A stretch of 64,000 bases of DNA from Dietzia sp. JS16-p6b (GCF_003052165.1 NZ_CP024869.1:2700001-2764000); one strand, 5' to 3'; numbered from the stretch's first letter, positions 36,636 to 45,529 are shown. Numbers and translations are program-made. Notes: generated by a model not told the origin, from the letters alone.

Positions 36636-38564
36636 TCAGACGCCCAGGATCGAGCTGACGATCCGCTGCGCCACCTCTTCCGCGGTGCCGTCCTCCGGAC
36701 GGATGTGTAGGTCGGGGGTCAGCGGCGGCTCGTACGGCGCGGAGACGCCGGTGAACTCCGGGATCTCGCCGGCCCGCGCCTTGGCGTACAGCCCCTTGGG
36801 GTCGCGCGCCTCGCACTCGGCCAACGGCGTGTCCACGAACACCTCGGTGAAGGGCAGGTCGGCCGCGGAGTGGACGCCGCGCGCTTTGTCGCGGTCGGCG
36901 CGCATCGGGGAGATGAGGGAACAGATGACGACGACGCCGGCATCGGCGAACAGTGCCGCCACCTCCGCGGTGCGACGGATGTTCTCCGCCCGGTCCTCGG
37001 CCGAGAACCCGAGGTCGGCGTTGAGGCCGTGCCTCAGGTTGTCCCCGTCGAGGATGTAGGCGGGGTGGCCGGACTCGATGAGTAACCGCTCCACCTCGGA
37101 GGCGATCGTGGACTTGCCCGAACCCGACAGGCCGGTGAGCCACAGGGTGCGGCCCTGCCCGCGGTCGCCGCGCTGGACGGCACCGGCGTGCCAGACCACG
37201 TTGGACCCGGTGGTGGCGGGCCCGATGATCATGCCCGCGCCCACGGTGTTGCCGGAGAGCTCGTCCACGAGGATGAACGCCCCGGTGTCCCGGTTGCGGC
37301 GGTAGGGGTCGTACATCAACGGCGTCTGCGTGCGCAGGCCTATGCGACCGATCTCGTTGAGCCCCAGCTCGGTGGAGTCGGGGTCGCGGTGCAGGGTGTT
37401 GACGTCGAGCCGGTACTCCAGGCCCGTGACGATCGCCTTGGTGTCGCGGGTGGTGTGCTTGACGACGTACCGCTTGTTGGGCGTGAGGGTCGAGTCGTCG
37501 GCGAACCAGCAGACCATCGCCTCGAGCTCGGTGCCCTGGTGCGGCCGGTTGCCGGGCCGGGCGATCATCTCACCGCGGACGATGTCGATCTCGTCGTTGA
37601 GCGCGATGGTCACCGCGGCCGGCGCCGCCGCCTCGTCGAGCTCGGCTCCGCCCGGGCCCCAGATGGCCTTGATGGTCGACTGCCGACCGGACGGCATGAC
37701 CACCACCTCGTCGTCGACCTTCATGATCCCCCCGGCGACGGTGCCGGCGAAGGACCGGTGGTCCAGTCCGTCGGCGCGCTGGGGGCGGATCACGTACTGC
37801 ACGGGGAACCGGACGTCGGTGAGGTTGCGGTCCGACGCGATGTGCACGTTCTCCAGGTGGTCGAGCAGTGCCGGGCCCGTGTACCAGGGCATGGCCTCGG
37901 ACCTGTCGACCACGTTGTCACCCTTGAGGGCGGACAGCGGGACGAACGTCACGTCGTGGACCTCGAGCTTGGCCGCGAAGTCGGTGAACTCGGTGCGGAT
38001 GGCCTCGAACGTGGCCTCGTCGTAGTCGACCAGATCCATCTTGTTGACGGCCACGACCAGGCGCGGGATGCCCAGGAGCGCGGACAGGAACGCGTGCCGG
38101 CGGGTCTGCTCGAGCACCCCCTTGCGGGCGTCGACGAGGATGATCGCCACGTCGGCCGTCGAGGCACCGGTGACCATGTTGCGCGTGTACTGCACGTGGC
38201 CCGGGGTGTCGGCGATGATGAACTTGCGACGCGGGCTCGAGAAGTAGCGATAGGCCACGTCGATGGTGATGCCCTGCTCGCGCTCGGACCGCAGCCCGTC
38301 GGTGAGCAGCGCGAGGTCGGTGTACTCGTCGCCGCGCTTGGCGGAGGTGGCCTCGATCGAGGCCAGCTGGTCCTCGAAGATGCCCTTGGAGTCGAAGAGC
38401 AGGCGCCCGATGAGGGTCGACTTACCGTCGTCGACCGACCCCGCGGTGGCGATGCGCAGCAGCTGGGCGTGCTCGGACATAGTGCTCAACTGCTCCGCGG
38501 TGAGGGTCGACGCGGTGCTGAGGGACGGGGCGCCGGCGGAGGACGCGGTGGTGGCGGAACTCAT
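36636..38564 (-). CDS. cysNC: CysNC, sulfate adenylyltransferase large subunit fused to APS kinase
   Basis: A 642-aa bifunctional enzyme. The N-terminal GTPase (about 35-455) has AGSVDDGKST, DTPGHVQYTRNMVTGAS and NKMDLVD, and with CysD makes APS from sulfate and ATP. The C-terminal kinase (from about 460) has GLSGSGKSTIASEVERLL and phosphorylates APS to PAPS. The fusion is usual in mycobacteria and relatives. The start overlaps the cysD stop by one base (TGATG). The short Ser/Thr/Ala-rich N-terminus before residue 30 is not conserved. Confidence 0.96.
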   Translation of the reverse strand: MSSATTASSAGAPSLSTASTLTAEQLSTMSEHAQLLRIATAGSVDDGKSTLIGRLLFDSKGIFEDQLASIEATSAKRGDEYTDLALLTDGLRSEREQGITIDVAYRYFSSPRRKFIIADTPGHVQYTRNMVTGASTADVAIILVDARKGVLEQTRRHAFLSALLGIPRLVVAVNKMDLVDYDEATFEAIRTEFTDFAAKLEVHDVTFVPLSALKGDNVVDRSEAMPWYTGPALLDHLENVHIASDRNLTDVRFPVQYVIRPQRADGLDHRSFAGTVAGGIMKVDDEVVVMPSGRQSTIKAIWGPGGAELDEAAAPAAVTIALNDEIDIVRGEMIARPGNRPHQGTELEAMVCWFADDSTLTPNKRYVVKHTTRDTKAIVTGLEYRLDVNTLHRDPDSTELGLNEIGRIGLRTQTPLMYDPYRRNRDTGAFILVDELSGNTVGAGMIIGPATTGSNVVWHAGAVQRGDRGQGRTLWLTGLSGSGKSTIASEVERLLIESGHPAYILDGDNLRHGLNADLGFSAEDRAENIRRTAEVAALFADAGVVVICSLISPMRADRDKARGVHSAADLPFTEVFVDTPLAECEARDPKGLYAKARAGEIPEFTGVSAPYEPPLTPDLHIRPEDGTAEEVAQRIVSSILGV

Positions 38565-39481
38565 CAGAAGTAGCCTTCCTTCTTGCGGTCTTCCATGCCG
38601 GCCTCGGAGATCCGGTCGTCGGCACGGGTGGCGCCGCGCTCGGTGACGCGGGTGCCCGCGACCTCGGCCACGACGGCGGCGTTGTCGGCGGCGTCGGACT
38701 CCACGCAGCCGGTGCAGGTGGCGTCCCCGACGGTGCGGAAACGGACCAGCTCGGTGCGCGCCTCCTCGCCCGGGAGGGTCTCGAGGAAGCGGGTCTTGGC
38801 CAGCAGCATGCCGTCGCGCTCGATCACCTCGCGCTGGTGCGCGTAATAGATGGGCGGCAGAGCGATGTCCTCGCGCTCGATGTACTGCCAGATGTCCAGC
38901 TCGGTCCAGTTGGACAGCGGGAACACCCGGATGTGCTCGCCCTTGCGGTGATTACCGTTGTAGAGCTTCCACAGCTCGGGGCGCTGCGCGCGCGGGTCCC
39001 AGGCTCCGAACGCGTCGCGGAAGGAGAAGACGCGCTCCTTGGCCCGGGCCTTCTCCTCGTCGCGACGGGCGCCCCCGAAGACCGCGTCGAAGCGGTTCTC
39101 CTGGATGCCGCGCAACAGCGCGGCGGTCTGGAGGCGGTTACGGCTGGTGCCGACGCCGGTCTCCTCGACCACGCGGCCGGCGTCGATGTCGTCCTGGACG
39201 TAGGACACGAGCAGTTGGACGCCGGTCTGGTCGACCACCCTGTCGCGGTACTCGATGACCTCGTCGAAGTTGTGCCCGGTGTCGACGTGCATGAGCGGGA
39301 ACGGCATGGGCGCGGGCCAGAAGGCCTTGCGCGCGAGGTGGAACATCACCACGGAGTCCTTGCCACCCGAGAACAGCATCCCCGGGCGTTCGAACTGCGC
39401 GGCTACCTCGCGGAAGATGTGGACGGACTCGGCCTCGAGTGCGTCGAGGTGCGAGAGCGTCACCGCCGTCCTCGCTGTCAT
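38564..39481 (-). CDS. cysD: CysD, sulfate adenylyltransferase small subunit
   Basis: A PP-loop ATP pyrophosphatase-type subunit of 305 aa that makes APS with CysN. It has the PP-loop LFSGGKDSVVM at about 37-47, HVDTGHNFDEVIEYRD, FGGARRDEEKARAKERVFSFRD and a C-terminal MEDRKKEGYF. The ATG at 39481 follows TTGGAGGTCGC. The upstream region carries a perfect palindrome with 12-bp arms, 44 nt from the start. It is the first gene of the cysD-cysNC-TSUP operon. Confidence 0.96.
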   Translation of the reverse strand: MTARTAVTLSHLDALEAESVHIFREVAAQFERPGMLFSGGKDSVVMFHLARKAFWPAPMPFPLMHVDTGHNFDEVIEYRDRVVDQTGVQLLVSYVQDDIDAGRVVEETGVGTSRNRLQTAALLRGIQENRFDAVFGGARRDEEKARAKERVFSFRDAFGAWDPRAQRPELWKLYNGNHRKGEHIRVFPLSNWTELDIWQYIEREDIALPPIYYAHQREVIERDGMLLAKTRFLETLPGEEARTELVRFRTVGDATCTGCVESDAADNAAVVAEVAGTRVTERGATRADDRISEAGMEDRKKEGYF

Positions 39482-39524
39482 GCGACCTCCAATGTCGTGG
39501 GCTGGCCCGGTCCGACCGGACGAC

Positions 39525-39552
39525 AGACCGCAGACAGGTCTGTCTGCGGTCT
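39525..39552. promoter_or_regulatory. Large palindrome before cysD, McbR-like
   Basis: AGACCGCAGACA, loop GGTC, then TGTCTGCGGTCT: perfect 12-bp arms. Inside is CAGAC-N6-GTCTG, the layout of McbR boxes (TAGAC-N6-GTCTA) that control sulfur genes in corynebacteria. It lies 44-71 nt upstream of cysD and about 100 nt from the divergent regulator. Confidence 0.6.
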
Positions 39553-39630
39553 GGTTCCGGGTCCATCGTGCGCCCCGAAGGCCGCGATTTTCATCTCGGC
39601 GAGCGAAACAGTGCGCACATCGTCGACATG

Positions 39631-39647
39631 CCGACATACGATGTCGG
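39631..39647 (+). promoter_or_regulatory. Operator covering the -10 of the IclR-type gene
   Basis: CCGACAT-N3-ATGTCGG, a perfect inverted repeat. A TACGAT hexamer (39637-39642) inside it lies exactly 7 nt before the ATG at 39650. A partial CGACAT also occurs just upstream. The position predicts direct autorepression. Confidence 0.62.
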
Positions 39648-39649
39648 CT

Positions 39650-40588
39650 ATGCGCCATGAGCCCACGCATCGCGTCCTCGCCGTGATCGAGGCACTGTCA
39701 CGCGAGGGCCCGCCGCTGCCCCTCGCGGAGATCGCCCGGATCACCGGGGCCAGCCGCTCCACCCTCCACGCCGTGCTGGCGGAGATGCAGGACGCACGGT
39801 GGGCCGAGAAGTGGGAGGGCGGGTGGCGCGCCGGGCCCACGATGCGCACGATCGCCGCATCCCTGTCCGCCGAGGTCGACCTGGCCCGAGCCGCCCGTCA
39901 GCCCCTGGAACGCCTCGTCGACGACACGGGGATCGCCGCCGTGGTGTTCGAGACCCGCGACGGCATGAGCGAGGTCGTGGACGTGGTGGGGGCGGGCATG
40001 CGCACGGCCTCCCGGCCGGACATCGCGGTGGGCCACGTCGTCCCGGTGCGGGCACCCTTCGCCCGTGAGCTCGTCGCCCGGTTACCGGTGGTCGACCAGC
40101 GGCGGTGGCTCTCGGATTCCGGCGGTCTCACCGAGGCGGCCCGGGAGCGACTGGAAGTGGTGATGCCTCAGATCGCCCGGCGGGGCTGGTCCATCGAGCG
40201 CCTCACGCCGGCGCGCCGCGAGCTGCTGAGGATGGCCGACTCCCTGGAGTCCTCGGGCGTGGGAGCCCTCGTGCGCGACCGCGTCTCCGAACTGTTCGTG
40301 GAACTGTCCGAGATCGACGTGACCGACGCCGAGCTCTCCGCCGCCGCCGACCTCGCCGTGGCCTCGGTGTCCGCCCCCGTGCTGCGGGCCGACGGCCGGG
40401 TGATCGGATCGGTGGCGGTGACCCCCGGGCGCCGCATGACCGGGCGGGCCGTGGGGCGGGCGGTCGAGGCGGTGACACGGTGCGCGGACGAGGTCTCCTC
40501 CCGCCTCGCCGCCCATCCGCGCCCCGCCCGGGCGCCCGCGCTCCCCTCTCATCTGGTGCACCCGGCTCACGCCGCCCGGAGCCACTGA
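39650..40588 (+). CDS. IclR-type transcriptional regulator
   Basis: A 312-aa protein with an N-terminal winged helix RVLAVIEALSREGPPLPLAEIARITGASRSTLHAVLAEM (about 8-47) and a longer effector part resembling IclR domains (IAAVVFETRDGMSEVVDVVG, VPVRAPFARELVARLP, SVSAPVLRADGRVIGSVAVT). The effector is unknown. ATG 39650 is preferred to ATG 39641 because of the 7-nt spacing to TACGAT. It is divergent from cysD and upstream of the AcoR-like gene in the same direction, 133 nt away. The C-terminus is Pro/Ala/His-rich. Confidence 0.85.
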   Translation: MRHEPTHRVLAVIEALSREGPPLPLAEIARITGASRSTLHAVLAEMQDARWAEKWEGGWRAGPTMRTIAASLSAEVDLARAARQPLERLVDDTGIAAVVFETRDGMSEVVDVVGAGMRTASRPDIAVGHVVPVRAPFARELVARLPVVDQRRWLSDSGGLTEAARERLEVVMPQIARRGWSIERLTPARRELLRMADSLESSGVGALVRDRVSELFVELSEIDVTDAELSAAADLAVASVSAPVLRADGRVIGSVAVTPGRRMTGRAVGRAVEAVTRCADEVSSRLAAHPRPARAPALPSHLVHPAHAARSH

Positions 40589-40683
40589 ACCGAGCCACCG
40601 CCCCGCGCCGCCGCCCCGCGCCAGTGCCCCGCGCCGCTGATCCGCCCTGAGCCCCGGATCTGCTCCACGCACCGCGAGCGTAT

Positions 40684-40698
40684 GGTGTGGGTCACACC
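40684..40698. promoter_or_regulatory. Palindrome before the AcoR-like gene
   Basis: GGTGTG-N3-CACACC, perfect 6-bp arms, 24 nt before the GTG start and next to a TATGGT hexamer (40681-40686). It is too short-spaced for a CRP site. Confidence 0.4.
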
Positions 40699-40721
40699 CC
40701 TCGTCCGTCCGGAGGTGCCCC

Positions 40722-42491
40722 GTGACCCAGACCGTCCACTCCCCCTCCGTCGCGCCCGACGAGGACCCTGTGGACCTGTCCTGGCGGCGCTCCGCCTCGT
40801 GCGGCCTGACCCCGAAGAGCGCACGCCCCGGCGCCCCCGACCCGCTCGCGTCGCGGTCCCACCGACTCGCGGAGGCCGCGCGCCCGGTGATGGACGACCT
40901 CGACGACGTCCTCAAGGACACCGGGGCGATGCTGCTGCTCGCCGACCGCGAGGGTCGGGTCATCCGCTCGGTGCGCGACAGCACGCGCATCGCGCGCATG
41001 CTGCTCAAACGAGGGGTGGACGACGGCGCCACCCTGACCGAGGACGCGGTGGGCAACAACGGCATCGGCACGGCGCTCGAGACCCGGGCCGGGGTGTTCA
41101 TCCACGGCGAGCAGCACTTCGCCGAGGTCCTGCGGGACTTCGCCTGCTACGGACACCCGATCATCGACCCGCTCACCCGTCGACTGGTCGGGGCGGTGGA
41201 CCTGACGGGGATGAGTGCCGACGCCTCCCGCATGTTCGCCCCGTTCGTCCGGAAGATCGTCGCGGACATCGAGGCCCGCTACGTCGACACCGCCCGCGCG
41301 GACGATCGGGAACTCTGGCGCCGCTTCGTCGAGCGCACCCGCTCCTCCGACACGGCCACCTGTGCGTTCGGCGACGAGGTGGTGCTGGCCTCACACTCGA
41401 GCCTGGAGAGACTGGACTCCCGGGACCTCGCCCGGCTCCGGCGGCTGGCGGAGCAGGACGAGATAGCAGACGCCGTGGAACTCTCAGTGGGGACGGTGCG
41501 GGTGCTGTCCAGCCGGGTCGGCCGACGCGGCCACCTGCTCGACCTGACGTTCCCCGACCAGCACCCCACGCCCACCCCGGGCACGTCGTCACCGCCCGGT
41601 CACACCTCCACGCGGGCCGTCGCCTCGACCCGGGGCCGCACCTCCGGCCGGGCGGCTGCGAGCCCGCCGGGGCCGGAGCCCCGTGTCGGCGCCGGGAACG
41701 ACGCCGGTGGCGAGGACGGCGCCGGTCCGGGCGCCGGTGTCGGCGCCACGACCCGGGCCCACGCCGTGGTGGGTCCGTCCGGGTCGGGCAGGACGACGAC
41801 CGCGACGACGATCGCCGGCCCCGACGCCGTGCACGTCCGACTCGCCCACGCGGACAGCGCGGACGCGGCGTGGCGCGAGCTGGCGGTCCCCGCCCTACGC
41901 GAGCTCGGCACCCGGGGCCGACCACTGGTCCTGGACGACATCGACCTCCTGGAGGACGCCGATCTGCGCCGCCTGGCAGCGCGCCTGGGATCCGCGGAGG
42001 ACGCCCTCGTCGTCGTCACCAGCCGCCAGGACCCCCGCCCGGCGGTGACGGAGGTGGTGGACGTGTGCGGGGCGCGGACGGTACTGCGGCCGTTGCACGA
42101 GCGCGGCGAGGAGGGCGGCGCGATCGTCCGCCGGATGATCGCGGACCTGGCCGCCGCACGCGGACTCGGGACCCCGGTCGTCACCGTCCGCTTCGCGGAC
42201 GCCGTCTGTGCGCTGGACCTGCCCAACGGCCTGGTGTCGCTGAGATCGGTTCTGGCGGACTGCCTCACCCGGACCGCGAGCAGGGGGCTGACCACCCTCG
42301 ACGTGGACTCCCTGCCCTCCCACGCCCGCTCCACACGGCCGCCGCGGGCCGGCGAACTCGCCCGGGGCGAGTACGACGCGATCGTGGCCGCGTTGGCGGA
42401 CTGCGACGGTGTCCGCGCCCGCGCGGCCAAGCGCCTGGGCATCAGCCGGACCACCCTCTACGCCCGCATGCGGGAGTTCGGACTGTCCTAG
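40722..42491 (+). CDS. AcoR/MimR-like regulator with GAF, degenerate AAA and Fis-type HTH
   Basis: A 589-aa protein. An N-terminal GAF-like sensor (about 55-190, with TLTEDAVGNNGIGTALET and GHPIIDPLTRRLVGAVDLTG) is followed by a Pro/Gly/Thr-rich linker (281-345) and a small P-loop domain with Walker A VGPSGSGRTT (about 350-359) and Walker B RPLVLDDIDLLED. The end is a Fis-type HTH (RARAAKRLGISRTTLYARMREFGL). I see no GAFTGA sigma-54 contact motif, in keeping with actinobacteria lacking sigma-54. The next genes, an aldehyde and an alcohol dehydrogenase, are the likely targets. The GTG start follows CCGGAGGTG. Confidence 0.85.
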   Translation: MTQTVHSPSVAPDEDPVDLSWRRSASCGLTPKSARPGAPDPLASRSHRLAEAARPVMDDLDDVLKDTGAMLLLADREGRVIRSVRDSTRIARMLLKRGVDDGATLTEDAVGNNGIGTALETRAGVFIHGEQHFAEVLRDFACYGHPIIDPLTRRLVGAVDLTGMSADASRMFAPFVRKIVADIEARYVDTARADDRELWRRFVERTRSSDTATCAFGDEVVLASHSSLERLDSRDLARLRRLAEQDEIADAVELSVGTVRVLSSRVGRRGHLLDLTFPDQHPTPTPGTSSPPGHTSTRAVASTRGRTSGRAAASPPGPEPRVGAGNDAGGEDGAGPGAGVGATTRAHAVVGPSGSGRTTTATTIAGPDAVHVRLAHADSADAAWRELAVPALRELGTRGRPLVLDDIDLLEDADLRRLAARLGSAEDALVVVTSRQDPRPAVTEVVDVCGARTVLRPLHERGEEGGAIVRRMIADLAAARGLGTPVVTVRFADAVCALDLPNGLVSLRSVLADCLTRTASRGLTTLDVDSLPSHARSTRPPRAGELARGEYDAIVAALADCDGVRARAAKRLGISRTTLYARMREFGLS

Positions 42492-42541
42492 AAGGTGTCC
42501 AGAAACTGAACACTCCGGGCCCGGCCCACGACCCCAGGATG

Positions 42542-42563
42542 GGTTGTGACCGGACTCACAACC
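42542..42563 (+). promoter_or_regulatory. Perfect CRP/GlxR-like palindrome before the aldehyde dehydrogenase gene
   Basis: GGTTGTGA-N6-TCACAACC: 8-bp perfect arms, including the TGTGA-N6-TCACA consensus. It is centred about 40 nt before the ATG at 42593. The AcoR-like regulator could also be its reader. Confidence 0.65.
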
Positions 42564-42592
42564 GAGCCGGTCGGGATCTTTGGAGGACACAC

Positions 42593-44122
42593 ATGACCGG
42601 CACACTCTCCCGGGAGAACCGCGCCAGCACCCAGATCGACGAGCGACTCGGTGCGGAGGCGCGCGGCTTCCTCGACCGCCCGCACCGGCTCCTGATCGAC
42701 GGGCAGTGGGTCGACGCCGCGGACGGCCGCACCTTCGGCACCTACGACCCCGCCACCGGGGCCGAGATCACCCAGGTCGCGCACGGCGGACCCGAGGACG
42801 TCGACCGGGCCGTCGCCGCCGCTCGCCGCGCGTTCGACGACGGCGCGTGGGCGACCATGAAGCCCAACCAGCGCGAGCAGATCCTGTGGCGCATCGGCGA
42901 CCTGCTGGACGCCAGGGCCGAGCTGTTCGGGCAGATCGAAGCCCTGGACAACGGCAAGTCCGTCGCGATCGCCACCGCCGTGGACGTGGCCTGGGCGGCC
43001 GACGTGTTCCGCTACTACGCCGGCTGGTCCACCAAGATCGAGGGCTCCACGGTCAACGTGTCGATGCCGTTCGCCGGCGACAAGCAGTTCCACGCCTACA
43101 CCCAGCGCGTGCCCGTGGGCGTGTGCGGGCAGATCATCCCCTGGAACTTCCCCCTGCTCATGGCGGCGTGGAAGCTCGCCCCCGCCCTGGCCACCGGCAA
43201 CACCCTGGTCCTCAAGCCGGCCGAGCAGACTCCGCTGACCGCGCTGCTGCTGGGCGAGGTCATCGCCGAGGCCGGCGTGCCCGCCGGCGTGGTCAACATC
43301 GTCACCGGCTTCGGCGACGCCGGCGCCGCGATTTCCGCCCACGATGACGTGGACAAGGTGGCCTTCACCGGCTCCACCGAGGTGGGCAAGCTCATCGTCG
43401 ACGCCGCCAAGGGCAACCTCAAGAAGGTCTCCCTCGAACTGGGCGGCAAGAGCGCCAACATCGTCTTCGCCGACTGCGACTTCGACGCCGCCGTCGCAGG
43501 CTCCGTGGCCGCGTGGATGTTCAACCACGGCCAGGCCTGCACCGCCGGCACCCGCCTGTATGTCGAGGACTCCATCTACGAGAGGTTCACGCAGGCCGTC
43601 GCCGACGCCGCCGCCCAGGCCACCATCGGGCACGGTCTGGACCCCGCCACCGAGCTCGGCCCGCTGGTCGACCAGGACCAGTTCGACAAGGTCTCCTACT
43701 ACCTGCGCGCCGGCATCGAGGACGGCGGGCGGGCCCTCACCGGCGGCGGCCGACACGGTGACACCGGCTACTTCGTCCAACCCACCGTGTTCGTGGACGT
43801 CGAGCCCGACCACCGGGTGGTGACGGACGAGATCTTCGGCCCCGTCGTGTCGGCCCTGCGGTTCACCGACGTCGACGACGCGGTCCGCCAGGCCAACGAC
43901 TCGATCTACGGGCTGGCCGCCGGAGTGTGGACGAAGGACATCTCCAAGGCCCACCAGGTCGCCAGCCGCCTCCACGCCGGCTCGGTGTGGGTCAACCAGT
44001 ACAACGGCTTCGACACCGCCATGCCGTTCGGCGGCTTCAAGCAGTCCGGCTGGGGCCGCGAACTGGGCCAGGGCGCTCTCGACCTCTACACGCAGACCAG
44101 GTCGGTCAACATCCAGCTCTGA
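42593..44122 (+). CDS. Aldehyde dehydrogenase family protein
   Basis: A 509-aa NAD(P)-dependent aldehyde dehydrogenase. It has PWNFPLLMAAWKLAPALATGN, VAFTGSTEVGK, the general base Glu in SLELGGKSANIVF (about 282), the catalytic Cys in NHGQACTAGTR (about 316), and DEIFGPVVSALRF. The length fits the family with a short N-terminal extension. The ATG follows TTTGGAGGACACAC. It is followed by an alcohol dehydrogenase gene after 89 nt, so together they can oxidise an alcohol to an acid. The substrate is unknown, perhaps short-chain alcohols or acetaldehyde. Confidence 0.95.
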   Translation: MTGTLSRENRASTQIDERLGAEARGFLDRPHRLLIDGQWVDAADGRTFGTYDPATGAEITQVAHGGPEDVDRAVAAARRAFDDGAWATMKPNQREQILWRIGDLLDARAELFGQIEALDNGKSVAIATAVDVAWAADVFRYYAGWSTKIEGSTVNVSMPFAGDKQFHAYTQRVPVGVCGQIIPWNFPLLMAAWKLAPALATGNTLVLKPAEQTPLTALLLGEVIAEAGVPAGVVNIVTGFGDAGAAISAHDDVDKVAFTGSTEVGKLIVDAAKGNLKKVSLELGGKSANIVFADCDFDAAVAGSVAAWMFNHGQACTAGTRLYVEDSIYERFTQAVADAAAQATIGHGLDPATELGPLVDQDQFDKVSYYLRAGIEDGGRALTGGGRHGDTGYFVQPTVFVDVEPDHRVVTDEIFGPVVSALRFTDVDDAVRQANDSIYGLAAGVWTKDISKAHQVASRLHAGSVWVNQYNGFDTAMPFGGFKQSGWGRELGQGALDLYTQTRSVNIQL

Positions 44123-44211
44123 CCCACCGGCGTGCCGTCCCGGCACACCCTCCCCCGTCACCTCTCCCAGAACCCGCTCCCCGCTCCCCGCTCCCCGAAA
44201 GGAACACCGCC

Positions 44212-45324
44212 GTGAAGACCAAGGCAGCAGTACTGTTCGATGTCCACAAGCCGTTCGAGATCATCGAGCTCGACCTCGACGACCCCGGCCCCGGCGAGGT
44301 CCTGATCAAGTACACGGCCGCGGGCCTGTGTCACTCCGACCTCCACCTGTCCGACGGCTCCCTCCCGCCGCGCTTCCCCATCGTCGGAGGGCACGAGGGA
44401 GCAGGCGTCATCGAGGCCGTGGGCGTGGGGGTGACGAAGGTCAAGCCCGGCGACCACGTGGTGTGCTCCTTCATCCCGAACTGCGGCACCTGCCGATACT
44501 GCTCGACCGGTCGCCAGAACCTCTGCGACATGGGCGCCACGATCCTCGACGGCCACATGCCCGACGGCACCTTCCGGTTCCGGGCGGACGGCAAGGAGTT
44601 CGGCGCCATGTGCATGCTCGGGACGTTCTCCGAGCGCTCGGTGATCTCACAACACTCGGTGGTCAAGGTCGACGACTGGCTACCGCTCGACAAGGCCGTC
44701 CTGGTGGGCTGCGGTGTGCCCTCCGGATGGGGCACCGCCACCTACGCCGGCAACGTGCGACAGGGTGACACCGTGGTGATCTACGGGATCGGCGGGCTCG
44801 GCATCAACGCCGTCCAGGGCGCCGTCCACTCGGGGGCCCGTCACGTGGTGGTGGTGGACCCCGTCCAGTTCAAGCGCGACGAGGCCCTGAAGTTCGGCGC
44901 CACCCATGCGTTCGCCGACGCCGCCGAGGCCCACGCGGAGGTCGAGAAGCTCACCTGGGGCCAGATGGCGGACCAGGCGCTCATCCTGGTGGGCACTGTC
45001 GACGAGAAGGTCGTCTCGAGCGCTTTCGACGTGATCGGCAAGGGGGGCAGGGTGGTGATCACCGGCCTGGGCAACATGACGGAGAACACCGTGCAGGTCA
45101 ACGGCACGATGATGGCCCTGTTCGGAAAGACCATCACGGGCACCCTCTTCGGCTCGGCCAACCCGCAGTACGACATCGTCAAGCTGCTGCGCCTGTACGA
45201 CGAGGGCAAGCTCAAGCTGGACGAGCTCATCACCACGACCTACTCGCTCGACCAGGTCAACGAGGGCTACCAGGACCTGCAGGACGGGAAGATCATGCGA
45301 GGCGTGATCATCCACGACTCCTGA
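44212..45324 (+). CDS. NDMA-dependent (MDR-family) zinc alcohol dehydrogenase
   Basis: A 370-aa medium-chain dehydrogenase. The catalytic zinc ligands lie in AGLCHSDLHLSDG (C40) and GGHEGAGVIEAVG (H61, E62), the structural zinc site is CGTCRYCSTGRQNLC, and the nucleotide fold is YGIGGLGINAVQGA. The overall pattern, including VVCSFIPNCGTC and VDDWLPLDKAVLVGCGVPSGWG, matches actinobacterial NDMA-dependent alcohol dehydrogenases, which keep a tightly bound nucleotide and often rely on mycofactocin. No mycofactocin genes lie in this window. The GTG follows GAAAGGAAC. Confidence 0.93.
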   Translation: MKTKAAVLFDVHKPFEIIELDLDDPGPGEVLIKYTAAGLCHSDLHLSDGSLPPRFPIVGGHEGAGVIEAVGVGVTKVKPGDHVVCSFIPNCGTCRYCSTGRQNLCDMGATILDGHMPDGTFRFRADGKEFGAMCMLGTFSERSVISQHSVVKVDDWLPLDKAVLVGCGVPSGWGTATYAGNVRQGDTVVIYGIGGLGINAVQGAVHSGARHVVVVDPVQFKRDEALKFGATHAFADAAEAHAEVEKLTWGQMADQALILVGTVDEKVVSSAFDVIGKGGRVVITGLGNMTENTVQVNGTMMALFGKTITGTLFGSANPQYDIVKLLRLYDEGKLKLDELITTTYSLDQVNEGYQDLQDGKIMRGVIIHDS

Positions 45325-45344
45325 TCCGGCCCCCGGTTCGCATA

Positions 45345-45404
45345 CGCGCGCAACCACTGCACACGCGGACGAAATGTCGTGTGAGTCTGCAGTGGTTGCG
45401 CGCG
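45345..45404. repeat. Palindromic repeat element, copy P2
   Basis: Arms CGCGCGCAACCACTGCA and TGCAGTGGTTGCGCGCG are perfect over 17 bp, with a 26-nt loop containing GACGAAATGTC. It lies 20 nt after the alcohol dehydrogenase stop and 125 nt before the second AbiEi-like gene. The loop closely resembles that of P3. Confidence 0.9.
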
Positions 45405-45529
45405 TCCGTCGTGGGGACACTCATCGTGGCGAGTGACCGAATTTCACAGGGTCCCTCTCTCCACTGAAAGCCCCCGCCAGCCCCTGTCACGCTCTCCGCC
45501 CACTCGACGGCCCTGACACCGTTGCCGCC

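Noticed and set aside
37188-38573. Plus-strand open frame of 461 codons opposite cysNC
   Set aside because: Antisense to an unmistakable CysNC; composition is that of a shadow frame.
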